Assembly: GCA_018644745.1 (NCBI GenBank)
Contig: JABGPX010000815.1
Span: 1 to 7,850, forward strand
Source of the DNA: Spirochaetales bacterium
GTDB lineage: Bacteria; Spirochaetota; Spirochaetia; ARS1246
Reading direction: 5' to 3'
Length of the DNA: 7,850 bases
This document shows, piece after piece, positions 1-7,305 of this stretch. The notes below the pieces were generated by a model. That model was not told the DNA's origin. It saw only the letters and a list, made by a program, of their open reading frames with translations, and searched no databases. Position 1 is the first letter of the stretch, and every line of letters starts with the position of its first letter. The position numbers and the translations under genes are program-made.

Positions 1-1619
1 CAGAGCTTTACCCGGCCCTGGGATCCGGAAGTACCGTCTAGTCGTATCCAGCGGCCAAGATTGTCTACAAGGCGAATCCCTCGCTCAATTGAGGTATCAC
101 TTTCCGAGGATTTCGGAAATCGGGCAATCAGCCCCTGGGTATCAAGGAAAATGAGTTCCTTTGCGCCATCACCATCCAAATCGGCCACGGCCGGCCTTAC
201 TCGCCACTCCCCGCGATAGTCCCTGCCGCTTACCTGGAAAATACGCGGTGCTGAAAAAAGCGGCATACTGGGAGATCCTTCATTAGAATACAGATAATAA
301 TATCCCGTTATGTTTCCCACAATAAGATCAAGAGTTCCGCTCCCGGTCCAATCTGATAAGACCGGGCAGGCATACCCGTGAAGACGTTCATCCGGACCCT
401 GAATGTCGCCGCCATATCCGGCAGTTATCCTAATAGGTTCTCCATCTGCCTCGATCAGTTCCGGAGCCGCCCACGAGGGTTCTACGGCTGTCCCCTTATT
501 CTCGATATAGTAAATTTCGCCGTCTTCCACGCCTACAACCAGATCCTGCCTGCCGTTGCCGGTTAAATCACCGAAGGCCGGAACCGCAAAACCGCCGAGA
601 CGAAAAATGGTGTCCCGGCACATGACTCGCTTCTGCCGCTCGAATACCAGTTCGCCTGCATGTGAACTTTTATTTGGAGAGAAGAAAACTTCGCCGCTGA
701 ATGATCCCATTATCAAGTCCGGTTTTGTTTTTTCCGGCAGAAGTATAGGCGTAGGTGAAGGAAATTGGATGTCCATATTGAAATTGCCGGACGGTTCCTG
801 GACGATACCAAGAGGTGTCAGGTCCGTGTCTCCCGGTTCAGAAGCGAGCCGGTAGCCTTCGAGCTTCCAAGCATTCAGAAGCACCATCTCCAGGTTTCCA
901 TCCCCGTCAAAATCCGCAACTGCATTGCTTCCGCTGCGATCGAGAATCTCGAGGGGTTTGCCCTCTGCCGTCATTCGGCCCTGGAATCGAAGATCCGGAG
1001 CTCCGTAATAGTCACCCACGACAAACAGGAATAATTCCGCTTTCCCGCGACCGCCAAGCCAGCTGCCGTCGTCTGAATAGCCGATATTGCGGCCGGTCTG
1101 ATCGATCCCGATCGCCCGGCCGCCATAGACGCCTCTCTCGCCGGGATAATACTCCGACATATCCGCCACGGTTACAATAAGTTCGAGTGTCTCCGCCCTC
1201 CGAAAAAGCGAGGCCGTTGAGACATTACGCCCGTAATGGTGCAAGTCAAGATAGCCATTCATGTGAGTTTCGTGGATTTCACCAACGACACGGGGGGAGC
1301 TTCCACTCTCGACAAAGCAGTACTTGCCTCCGCTGTGCAGGAGCAGCGTTGTGAGGCCGTCGCTATCGCTGGGAAGCGGAATTACGTTCAGACACCACCC
1401 ATCAAGACCGGCGATAGATCTGCCTTCCCCGTACAGAGGTATACCTCGGTCATCCAATTCTTCAAAGGGATAATACTTAACCCCCCCGCGAAGACCCGAA
1501 ACATAAAGGTCGGGAGAATCTCCACCCGCCACGGCAAGATAGGACCACATACCGACATTGATTACCGTTCGTGGACAATGGCCGGTATCGAAATGCATCC
1601 CTTGGTACTGCTCGCTCAT
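1..1619 (-). CDS. VCBS/FG-GAP repeat beta-propeller protein (3' end outside window)
   Basis: The frame stays open from an ATG at 1619 to the left edge, giving 539 codons without a stop; the C terminus is missing. Four calcium-loop repeats typical of FG-GAP/VCBS propeller blades are visible: DFDGDGNLE at residues 236-244, DLTGNGRQDL at 351-360, SDWTGSGTLDL at 422-432 and DLDGDGAKEL at 480-489. Each is followed by a short hydrophobic strand. The first 200 residues hold further blade-like stretches without intact calcium loops (for example PDLYVSGLRGGVKYYPF at 36-52). The N terminus (MSEQYQGMHFDTG) has no hydrophobic segment, so I see no secretion signal, although most FG-GAP/VCBS proteins are exported. 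A GGAG ribosome binding site lies 5 bases before the ATG, and the gene starts 20 bases after the VOC gene. The family call is solid. The role is unknown: binding, scaffolding, or a lyase-like propeller enzyme are all possible. Confidence 0.88.
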   Translation of the reverse strand, partial: MSEQYQGMHFDTGHCPRTVINVGMWSYLAVAGGDSPDLYVSGLRGGVKYYPFEELDDRGIPLYGEGRSIAGLDGWCLNVIPLPSDSDGLTTLLLHSGGKYCFVESGSSPRVVGEIHETHMNGYLDLHHYGRNVSTASLFRRAETLELIVTVADMSEYYPGERGVYGGRAIGIDQTGRNIGYSDDGSWLGGRGKAELFLFVVGDYYGAPDLRFQGRMTAEGKPLEILDRSGSNAVADFDGDGNLEMVLLNAWKLEGYRLASEPGDTDLTPLGIVQEPSGNFNMDIQFPSPTPILLPEKTKPDLIMGSFSGEVFFSPNKSSHAGELVFERQKRVMCRDTIFRLGGFAVPAFGDLTGNGRQDLVVGVEDGEIYYIENKGTAVEPSWAAPELIEADGEPIRITAGYGGDIQGPDERLHGYACPVLSDWTGSGTLDLIVGNITGYYYLYSNEGSPSMPLFSAPRIFQVSGRDYRGEWRVRPAVADLDGDGAKELIFLDTQGLIARFPKSSESDTSIERGIRLVDNLGRWIRLDGTSGSQGRVKL

Positions 1620-1624
1620 AATTT

Positions 1625-1628
1625 CTCC
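1625..1628 (-). promoter_or_regulatory. Ribosome binding site of the VCBS propeller gene
   Basis: On the minus strand the bases read GGAG-AAATT-ATG, a strong Shine-Dalgarno core with a 5-base spacer. It fixes the start at 1619 in preference to the ATGs just upstream, which lie in a different frame and meet a TGA at once. Confidence 0.75.
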
Positions 1629-1639
1629 ATCATAATCGA

Positions 1640-2011
1640 CTATTTCCTAGATGCAAAGGCGAGAGTATCACCGGAGGGATCCTTGAAAAACGCCATCCAT
1701 TCCTCTTGCCCTTGCTTGCCGAATGTACCGGTATCGTCACGAAAAATGAGATGAGGCTCGTCGGTCATTTCGATTGACTTTGCTTTCAGCTCCGCACATA
1801 CCGCGTCAAGATCATCTACTTTGAAATACACGGATGCCTTGGGGCCGTTTTTCTCGAGAAGAATGCGTACACCCGAAAAATTAAAAAAAGCTATTCCTGG
1901 CCGATCATACACGGCCAGGCACTCCGCACCAAGGATATCTCGGTAAAACTTCACTGATTCGTCCAGGTCACGGGCATGCGCGGCGACCTGATGTATTCGA
2001 TCAATCTTCAT
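1640..2011 (-). CDS. VOC (glyoxalase/bleomycin-resistance fold) family protein
   Basis: This 123-residue protein has the length and two-module pattern of a single-chain vicinal-oxygen-chelate protein. The opening strand IHQVAAHARDLDESVKFYRDILGAE (residues 6-30) is the classic first beta-alpha-beta unit, with His7 as probable first metal ligand. GVRILLEK (47-54) supplies Glu53. VYFKVDDLDAVCAELKAKSIE (61-81) opens the second module, and FFKDPSGDTLAFAS (108-121) closes it. At the usual last ligand position, where many family members have Glu, this protein has an alanine/phenylalanine stretch (LAFA), so its metal site is incomplete or different from glyoxalase I. VOC proteins include isomerases, epimerases, dioxygenases and binding proteins; the substrate cannot be read from sequence. 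The gene lies 13 bases after the six-hairpin protein in the same operon, so a role in handling a pathway intermediate is inferred. Confidence 0.9.
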   Translation of the reverse strand: MKIDRIHQVAAHARDLDESVKFYRDILGAECLAVYDRPGIAFFNFSGVRILLEKNGPKASVYFKVDDLDAVCAELKAKSIEMTDEPHLIFRDDTGTFGKQGQEEWMAFFKDPSGDTLAFASRK

Positions 2012-2017
2012 TCATAT

Positions 2018-2023
2018 CTCCTT
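2018..2023 (-). promoter_or_regulatory. Ribosome binding site of the VOC gene
   Basis: The minus strand reads AAGGAG-ATATGA-ATG, a near-consensus Shine-Dalgarno sequence with a 6-base spacer. It sits in the 13-base gap between the stop of the six-hairpin gene and the VOC start at 2011, and is the strongest site in the operon with 4632-4636. Confidence 0.8.
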
Positions 2024-2024
2024 A

Positions 2025-3308
2025 TTATTGTTCGATCTCAATCCAACCAAGCCGGATAAAGGCGGCCAAGGGGCACGTAACACTGGTGAGGTATACTGGA
2101 TTCTGCCGAAAATAGCCATCAGGATGAATGCACTCAAAAGGAGAGCCGTACCTCTCGCCCTGCCGGAAATCTCCTGCAAGCAACTCATCGACATAGCCGC
2201 AGGCAAGCTCGCGCGCCGCCTCCGGATCGACTTGGGCAATTGCGTAGCAAACCCAGCCGGTCGGCGTGTTCCAATAGGCGCCATTCTGATAAGTGTTTAT
2301 GCCGAAACCGCCGACGGTTTTCTCCCATGCTGTTTGCTCGCTGAAGTCACCATCCGTTGGGACATGGCGAATGTTACCATTCCAGGCAATCGTCCCGGCC
2401 GAAAAGCATCGTGTGAGTTCCATTGATACTTTTATTGCGGCGTCACCGGAGAGGGCACCCGAGTATACCGCAAAAGCTGAAGCCCAAACATCAGGCTGAG
2501 CACTTCTGCCGGTACTTGCCTTTAAGAGAGCTGTGCCCCGGCCGAACACCGTAGCCAGATTGGAAGAAATTGTATCCGATATGTTTCTGTATCGCGCAAC
2601 AGACGAGGCTTTCCCGGACAGTCCATGTAGTTCCGCCAGACGGACCGCTGCCTGCCATCTAAGAATGGAACAGAACAGCAGGTGCCCGGTATGAACAACA
2701 ATATCGGTAAAGCCAAATCCTACTCCCCGATCTTTTTCTTCGCACCAGACGAGTTCACTCTCGTCATCAGCAACCGTCGGGACGGAAAATGCCTGATCCA
2801 GACGCTCAAGCAAACTTTTTCCATTAATTATTTCGTCAAGGACCGTTTCGCGTCCTCTTATCGAAACCAGCCGCCACGCCATCTCTATGAAAAAGAAATG
2901 ATCATCCAAACTCGGATAGTATCCCCAGGGCTGGCCTTGAGTCTCGTAATCATATGTCCCGGGAAAATATATCGGTTTGCCGTCGAAGGTGATGTGGTCG
3001 GCAATTGCACCCCGCGGTACCAGGCTGCCGCTCGGCGTATTCCAATCCTCAGACGCTTGGCAGCGGGCGGTTAAAAGCAGCGCGTGTTCAAGCTCCTCGG
3101 GAGAAATGAGCCCGCACTCAAGAGACATGGTGAAGTCTCTGATCCAGAATGATGGGTAGCAATCACGGCCGCCGGGCCGGATAAGCGTACCACCGGTAGT
3201 ATTTGGACCATATCCCGCGACGGACGCTCCCGGCGGCACCCGGGATGCTTCGAGGACATCCGCCGTGATTACCTGAAGAAAGTCCATCGCATTGCGAAAA
3301 CTGGCCAC
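2025..3308 (-). CDS. Six-hairpin glycosidase-like protein
   Basis: This 427-residue protein appears to be an (alpha/alpha)6-toroid glycosidase-like enzyme. The supporting segments are YPSFWIRDFTMSLECGLI (residues 51-68), where the WIRD aspartate is placed like acidic residues of toroid glycosidases; PSLDDHFFFIEMAWRLV (132-148); FGINTYQNGAYWNTPTGWVCYAI (335-357), rich in the aromatic and glycine residues lining such toroids; and SPFECIHPDG (389-398). Asp58, Asp135/Asp136 and Glu391 are candidate catalytic acids. I cannot assign a numbered GH family, and a sugar isomerase or epimerase on the same fold is possible. The N terminus lacks a signal peptide, so it is probably cytoplasmic. It starts with GTG only 2 bases after the flavoprotein stop, supported by AGGA 9 bases upstream; a later ATG at 3287 has no such site. 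Its neighbours suggest it acts on the same glycoside as the GH78 protein. Confidence 0.8.
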   Translation of the reverse strand: MASFRNAMDFLQVITADVLEASRVPPGASVAGYGPNTTGGTLIRPGGRDCYPSFWIRDFTMSLECGLISPEELEHALLLTARCQASEDWNTPSGSLVPRGAIADHITFDGKPIYFPGTYDYETQGQPWGYYPSLDDHFFFIEMAWRLVSIRGRETVLDEIINGKSLLERLDQAFSVPTVADDESELVWCEEKDRGVGFGFTDIVVHTGHLLFCSILRWQAAVRLAELHGLSGKASSVARYRNISDTISSNLATVFGRGTALLKASTGRSAQPDVWASAFAVYSGALSGDAAIKVSMELTRCFSAGTIAWNGNIRHVPTDGDFSEQTAWEKTVGGFGINTYQNGAYWNTPTGWVCYAIAQVDPEAARELACGYVDELLAGDFRQGERYGSPFECIHPDGYFRQNPVYLTSVTCPLAAFIRLGWIEIEQ

Positions 3309-3310
3309 TG

Positions 3311-4624
3311 TCAGCTATCCTGGTAGTTTGGAAGAAAAGCACCCATGGCCTTAAGGCGCTTCTGGAGTTCGTGAACTTCTATCCCGCGAGTGTCCGTATC
3401 AGCCTGAACCGCCAACGCTGCCGCCACTCCCGCGGCCTGACCGGTGATGTAACATCCGGGCATTACGCGAATAGATGCCTGCATATTTCTGTCGGTACTT
3501 ACGCAGCGCCCTGCGACCAGCACATTGGCCAGCGATTTTGGAGTGAGTATCCGATAAGGAATACCATAACTTTCTCCCTTTCCAAGGCGCATGGTTGTGA
3601 ACTCCTTATGAAAATTGTCGTAACTTTCTTTATCAGGTTTGGCTATATGAATATCAACCGGATATGAATAACGTCCGATTTCGTCATCAAAAACCGCAAG
3701 GCTCCTAAAGTCATCTATGTCGAGTATATAATCGCCTATTACCCGTCTTGTCTCGCGTATACCCGCGAGAGATCCGGTGCCGACCAGTTCCATCTCTTCA
3801 AAGCCCTTGAGATAGTTCTTGTAATAGTTTTCATATTCCTGTAAAGATTTTCTACCCCAGATATATGCTCGTGTCAGAGATTCTTCATCAGTACCATCTA
3901 CCTCAAAGGTATGGCCTATGTTTCCTCCTCCTACTTTTTCGCCTACCCGCCACATCCCGGGCAGATGCCGGTCTTCAAGAGTGAAAACTCCGTCTCTAAA
4001 GGCATCTTCTATCCGGCTGTTTCCCGCGCCCAGTTTGGAATTCCGAACCGCATCCCAATCAATACCGGACCATACGCTGCATAGCGTGCCCGGCATCATG
4101 TTGCCGTCGGCATCACCCTTCTCAGATGTAGCGCCGGCGAACGCGGCAAGGTCACCGTCACCAGTGCAGTCGATGAACATCTTTGCCTGGATGGCGAAAA
4201 GACCGGTTTTGCCTGCACAGATCACCTGTGACACTGCGCCCCTTTCTCCAATTACATCTACAAGCTGGGTATGAAAGGAAAATGGGATCCCCGCATCCAT
4301 GAGCAGCTCATCATAAACCCGCTTCAGCACCTCGGCTCGTATACCCATACCATTCGCTGGGACGCTTCCGTCCGCATCGCGTAGAGCGGTGAGTATTTCC
4401 TGCCCGATACCACCGGCCAGGAAATTTATACCGTCGGTAAACTGCATGAAGGCAGGAACCATGCCTGCAGTACCCATGCCGCCGAGGCAGCTGTGTGCCT
4501 CGATGAGCCGAACCGTGACGCCCTGTCTGGCCGCCGCCATCGCAGCGGCGACGCCAGCGGGGCCACCGCCTGCAATAAGAATATCAGTAGTGTACTTGAT
4601 CTCCAGCTCGCGATTGTATTTCAT
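3311..4624 (-). CDS. FAD-dependent oxidoreductase (FAD_oxidored-type flavoprotein)
   Basis: This complete 437-residue flavoprotein matches the usual length of the FAD_oxidored family (Pfam PF12831). The N-terminal Rossmann motif is DILIAGGGPAG (residues 14-24), ending the first fold with Glu42 (RLIEAHSCLGG), which should bind the FAD ribose. FIDCTGDGDLAAFAGA (150-165) is the family's second signature, followed by GSLAGIRETRRVIGDYIL (284-301), then the C-terminal FAD segment NVLVAGRCVSTDRNMQASIRVMP (367-389) and CYITGQAAGVAAALA (391-405). These are characteristic of the family and leave little doubt about fold and cofactor. The natural substrate is unknown for most members. No signal peptide or Tat motif is seen. 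The ATG overlaps the PHP gene stop as ATGA and has an excellent GGAGG site, implying translational coupling. In this setting an oxidation of a sugar or aglycone hydroxyl is plausible, but that is inference. Confidence 0.93.
   Translation of the reverse strand: MKYNRELEIKYTTDILIAGGGPAGVAAAMAAARQGVTVRLIEAHSCLGGMGTAGMVPAFMQFTDGINFLAGGIGQEILTALRDADGSVPANGMGIRAEVLKRVYDELLMDAGIPFSFHTQLVDVIGERGAVSQVICAGKTGLFAIQAKMFIDCTGDGDLAAFAGATSEKGDADGNMMPGTLCSVWSGIDWDAVRNSKLGAGNSRIEDAFRDGVFTLEDRHLPGMWRVGEKVGGGNIGHTFEVDGTDEESLTRAYIWGRKSLQEYENYYKNYLKGFEEMELVGTGSLAGIRETRRVIGDYILDIDDFRSLAVFDDEIGRYSYPVDIHIAKPDKESYDNFHKEFTTMRLGKGESYGIPYRILTPKSLANVLVAGRCVSTDRNMQASIRVMPGCYITGQAAGVAAALAVQADTDTRGIEVHELQKRLKAMGAFLPNYQDS
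3318..3321 (-). promoter_or_regulatory. Ribosome binding site supporting a GTG start
   Basis: The minus strand reads AGGA, then 9 bases including the flavoprotein TGA stop, then GTG at 3308. The site lies inside the end of the upstream gene. The alternative ATG at 3287 has no purine-rich site before it, so the GTG is preferred. Confidence 0.5.
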
Positions 4625-5469
4625 CCTCTAACCTCCATGCGCCAAAACTCGTCCCGGATTCCCGCATTCTCGAGCATCCGACCGGCTTTCTCAAAATCGA
4701 TTGTATAATGAGCCGTGTGGCAATCCGAACCAATACTCAATACCACTCCCTGCTCCTGAAGCTCACACAGATATTCCATATACTGATCCGCGAAACCCTC
4801 AGGATAGCGGTGATTCAGCAACATTGCGGCGATGTTAATTTCGACGGCGGTATCATGTTCGACAGCCGCAGCGGCGAACTCCTGATGCATGGTTTTCGGA
4901 ATGACACTGAAGTCATCAAGCCATGGCTCGCCCGGATAGTTCCCGTTGTTATCCATCCAATGGCCCATCCACCACCAGGGATGCGCTACAACATCTACGA
5001 GCCGGTTTGCGGCCAGATACATGTTCTGCCGGTGATAATCCCGGATAATAGATTCCCGCTCAAAAGAGACATACATGGGCCAATGGGTTCCGCCAACTAC
5101 GAACTCAATCTCATATTCTATTATGTTATTTTTGGTCAGACCGATGGCCAAGGCGCAGCCAGCTTTTCCTCCGGACCGCAGTCCATACACCGGATTTTCA
5201 TGACCACCGGCGGTTATCTCGTCGAGTTCCCATTGAGATACGCAGCTTACTTCAACTCCGAAATGAAACCGGGATGAAGGGTCGACAGAAAGATACTCCT
5301 CCCGAGACCCGTTTATGTCTGGGAAATTGTGAGGCGTATGGACATGATCGGTTATTCCGAAATCAACGACTCCTTGTTCCGCAGCTTCGGTGACAAGATC
5401 GGCTATTTCCATACAAGCGCCGTCGCAGGAGTTTCGCGTATGGATGTGCCAATCTGACACAATTTTCAT
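4621..5469 (-). CDS. PHP-domain metallohydrolase (histidinol-phosphatase-like)
   Basis: This 282-residue protein carries all four PHP signature blocks with intact metal ligands. They are DWHIHT (residues 6-11), ITDHVHTP (39-46), GVEVS (71-75, Glu73) with GGTHW (126-130, His129), VAHPWWWMGHW (161-171, His163), and IGSDCHTAHY (246-255, Asp249 and His251). PHP enzymes use a di- or trinuclear metal centre to cleave phosphoesters, with histidinol phosphatase as the best-known small member. No his genes are nearby, so HisK function is unlikely here; a sugar phosphate or related phosphoester is the more reasonable substrate, although this is not shown by the sequence. The block around 161-183 is unusually rich in tryptophan, perhaps forming a substrate pocket for a sugar or aromatic group. 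It starts as an ATGA overlap with the GH78 stop, with AAGGA 10 bases upstream (5480-5484). Confidence 0.92.
   Translation of the reverse strand: MKIVSDWHIHTRNSCDGACMEIADLVTEAAEQGVVDFGITDHVHTPHNFPDINGSREEYLSVDPSSRFHFGVEVSCVSQWELDEITAGGHENPVYGLRSGGKAGCALAIGLTKNNIIEYEIEFVVGGTHWPMYVSFERESIIRDYHRQNMYLAANRLVDVVAHPWWWMGHWMDNNGNYPGEPWLDDFSVIPKTMHQEFAAAAVEHDTAVEINIAAMLLNHRYPEGFADQYMEYLCELQEQGVVLSIGSDCHTAHYTIDFEKAGRMLENAGIRDEFWRMEVRG
4632..4636 (-). promoter_or_regulatory. Ribosome binding site of the flavoprotein gene, inside the PHP gene
   Basis: The minus strand reads GGAGG-TTAGAGG-ATGA: a full-strength Shine-Dalgarno core with a 7-base spacer. It lies within the last codons of the PHP gene, whose stop overlaps the start by 4 bases. 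Confidence 0.8.
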
Positions 5470-7298
5470 GTCTGACTCTTCCTTTCGAAGGTGTGATACC
5501 CTTCCTGTACATTATCAATCCGGGCAAACCTGCCGGATATGCGTCTATCAAGGGCGATTCCATCAACTAGGACCCGTGAATCATCTCCTCCAGGAAAGGG
5601 GAGATCGATCGCGGCGGTCATGCCGGCCGGAATTGTGACTTCCAGAAGAAACGCGGTGCCGGGTTTACTCTTAAAATCGACCTGCACCGCGCCCCGGATT
5701 GTCGGGAACTTCACTCGTCCTTTTTCCAATTGCCCGGGCCTGGGCTGAATAAGAACTTTGCTGAATCCAGGCTTCAATGGTCGGATACCCATAAGATACC
5801 TTGGAATGATGTTCGCGGGAACGGCTCCCCAGGCATGATTCCAATCGAGATTATTTTTATATTTCCAGTCCCAGGCTTCCAATGTCACAGTGGAGCCGGC
5901 CTGTATCATATTCCACCATCCTCGATCATGCTTCGCGGTCATCAGATCCAGAGCGTGGCCATCTTCATCATTCTCATAGAGAGCTTCAAGCAGATATTGG
6001 GCGGCGTAAACACTGCAAGCCATACCGCGAGATTTTACAAAATCAACGACGGTCCGCCGCCGGTTATCCGGAACCACGCCAAAGGCGAGAACAACCATAT
6101 TGCTGTGCAGAGACGCGTGGGAAGAATCTTCGCCATCAACATACACGCCTATCTGAAAATCAAAAAGAAGCCGGTTGATCGCTGATCGCACCAAATCCGC
6201 CTGCTTGTTGAACCGGCGTTCATCTTCCTTCCGCTGGAAGACATTTGCAATTCTCGACATGAGAACCAGCGCATGGTAGTGAAAGCAGTTCACTACCGTG
6301 TTCACCGGAACCATTTCGTGATTGTCCCTTTCACCGATGCCGCCGTTCGTAAATGAGCCCGGCGGCCAATCAACAAGATCCCTCAGCCCATGATCAAATG
6401 CATACCGCGGCCCATAAAAATGCAGCCGTTCCTCGAAATCCCGGCTGCACAGAGGAGACTCCGTACTGATTAGCCCGTCATCGCGGGCAAGTTCGACAAG
6501 GGTCTTCACGCAAAGATCGTCGTAGAAGAGTTCAAGCGATTGGGTTTCTCCGGTGTACATGTAATCCTGCCAGGCCATCATGACCGAATGGAGCTGCCAC
6601 TCGGTCGGCCAGGTTGGATGCTGAAGAAGATACTCGTGAGTATAGCGGGCCATACCGTACTCGTCGTCGACGCTGTAGTGGCAAAGTTGATTGATATACG
6701 CGTCTGCCTCGTACGGAATGCGTTCACGATCGCCGTCAACGTACACGCCGCAGAAAGATGTGGCTTTAATGCTGTACTTGCACAAGTCCCAAACCGCATT
6801 CAAAGTTTCATCGGATGAGTGAAAGGAAGAAGCTGTATCATCAAAGGGATAATGTACACAGATCTGACGAGCCGCGGCGGCATCAATGTGAGCGGCATCT
6901 TCAATTTCCGCATACCTGAACGGATATACCTCGCCGATATAATCAGGCATCAGAATCGCTGCATCCCGGGTATTTCGCTCATCAGGCGGAATCACGACTC
7001 GAATAGGCCCTCCCGTCCCGCGGAGCTGCTGCGCTATCCGGCGATAGCGAATAGAGCCGGGAGGGTCACGGTCGATACGTCCGTCGGTGTTGAGCTTTTC
7101 TCCGAGATGAACCACGAGTGAATCGGACCGGGAATCCGCCTCAATCGGCACGGTCAATGTGCCGAAAGCCGCACTTCCAAAATCAATAAACAAAGATTGG
7201 TCATCCAGCAGCAATGTCGATGCCGGCGCCCTTTCCGTTTGGACCAATCGTTTGGGAACAACTGTATATTTAGCATCCATACTGTCAGATTCTAGCAT
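5466..7298 (-). CDS. Alpha-L-rhamnosidase-like glycoside hydrolase (GH78-type)
   Basis: The protein is 610 residues from the first ATG (7298) or 604 from the second (7280). An N-terminal beta-rich region (about 30-150) precedes an (alpha/alpha)6 catalytic domain (about 160-505) and a C-terminal beta-sandwich (about 505-605), the usual GH78 order but shorter than many members. Key blocks are FCGVYVDGDRERIPYEADAY (182-201), the acidic segment that holds the general acid in GH78; LEAWDWKYKNNLDWNHAWGA (473-492), with Glu474 as candidate general base and the family's NHAWGA signature; and MGIRPLKPGF...IQP (503-519), the conserved junction to the C-terminal domain. Rhamnose specificity is assumed from family and not certain. 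There is no signal peptide, so imported rhamnosides or oligosaccharides are the likely substrate. It is the first gene after the promoter at 7306-7334. The predicted transcription start falls on the first ATG, so 7280 is at least as likely a start; neither has a clear Shine-Dalgarno site. Confidence 0.92.
   Translation of the reverse strand: MLESDSMDAKYTVVPKRLVQTERAPASTLLLDDQSLFIDFGSAAFGTLTVPIEADSRSDSLVVHLGEKLNTDGRIDRDPPGSIRYRRIAQQLRGTGGPIRVVIPPDERNTRDAAILMPDYIGEVYPFRYAEIEDAAHIDAAAARQICVHYPFDDTASSFHSSDETLNAVWDLCKYSIKATSFCGVYVDGDRERIPYEADAYINQLCHYSVDDEYGMARYTHEYLLQHPTWPTEWQLHSVMMAWQDYMYTGETQSLELFYDDLCVKTLVELARDDGLISTESPLCSRDFEERLHFYGPRYAFDHGLRDLVDWPPGSFTNGGIGERDNHEMVPVNTVVNCFHYHALVLMSRIANVFQRKEDERRFNKQADLVRSAINRLLFDFQIGVYVDGEDSSHASLHSNMVVLAFGVVPDNRRRTVVDFVKSRGMACSVYAAQYLLEALYENDEDGHALDLMTAKHDRGWWNMIQAGSTVTLEAWDWKYKNNLDWNHAWGAVPANIIPRYLMGIRPLKPGFSKVLIQPRPGQLEKGRVKFPTIRGAVQVDFKSKPGTAFLLEVTIPAGMTAAIDLPFPGGDDSRVLVDGIALDRRISGRFARIDNVQEGYHTFERKSQT
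5480..5484 (-). promoter_or_regulatory. Ribosome binding site of the PHP gene
   Basis: The minus strand reads AAGGA, followed by 10 bases and the ATG at 5469. It lies inside the 3' end of the GH78 gene and supports a coupled start at the ATGA overlap. Confidence 0.6.
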
Positions 7299-7305
7299 AA
7301 GAATC
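7288..7305. promoter_or_regulatory. Operator-like inverted repeat over the predicted transcription start
   Basis: GATTCT and AGAATC form a perfect 6-bp inverted repeat separated by 6 bases. The dyad directly follows the -10 element of the promoter at 7306-7334 and covers the predicted start site and the first ATG of the GH78 gene, a classic position for a repressor. It could alternatively form a weak hairpin at the 5' end of the mRNA. No cognate regulator gene is present in the window. Confidence 0.4.

Noticed and set aside
1481..1487. Run of seven C bases as a possible frameshift in the propeller gene
   Set aside because: The reading frame continues with blade-like sequence on both sides (GLRGGVKYYPF), so no frameshift is needed.
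1236..1754. 172-codon plus-strand frame across the VOC/VCBS junction
   Set aside because: It runs antisense to two well supported genes and across their strong ribosome binding site, with no domain signature.
4708..5277. 189-codon plus-strand frame opposite the PHP gene
   Set aside because: It lies entirely antisense to a protein with all PHP metal motifs and shows no recognisable domain of its own.
5730..6185. 151-codon plus-strand frame opposite GH78
   Set aside because: It is antisense to the conserved GH78 catalytic blocks and has no ribosome binding site or domain.
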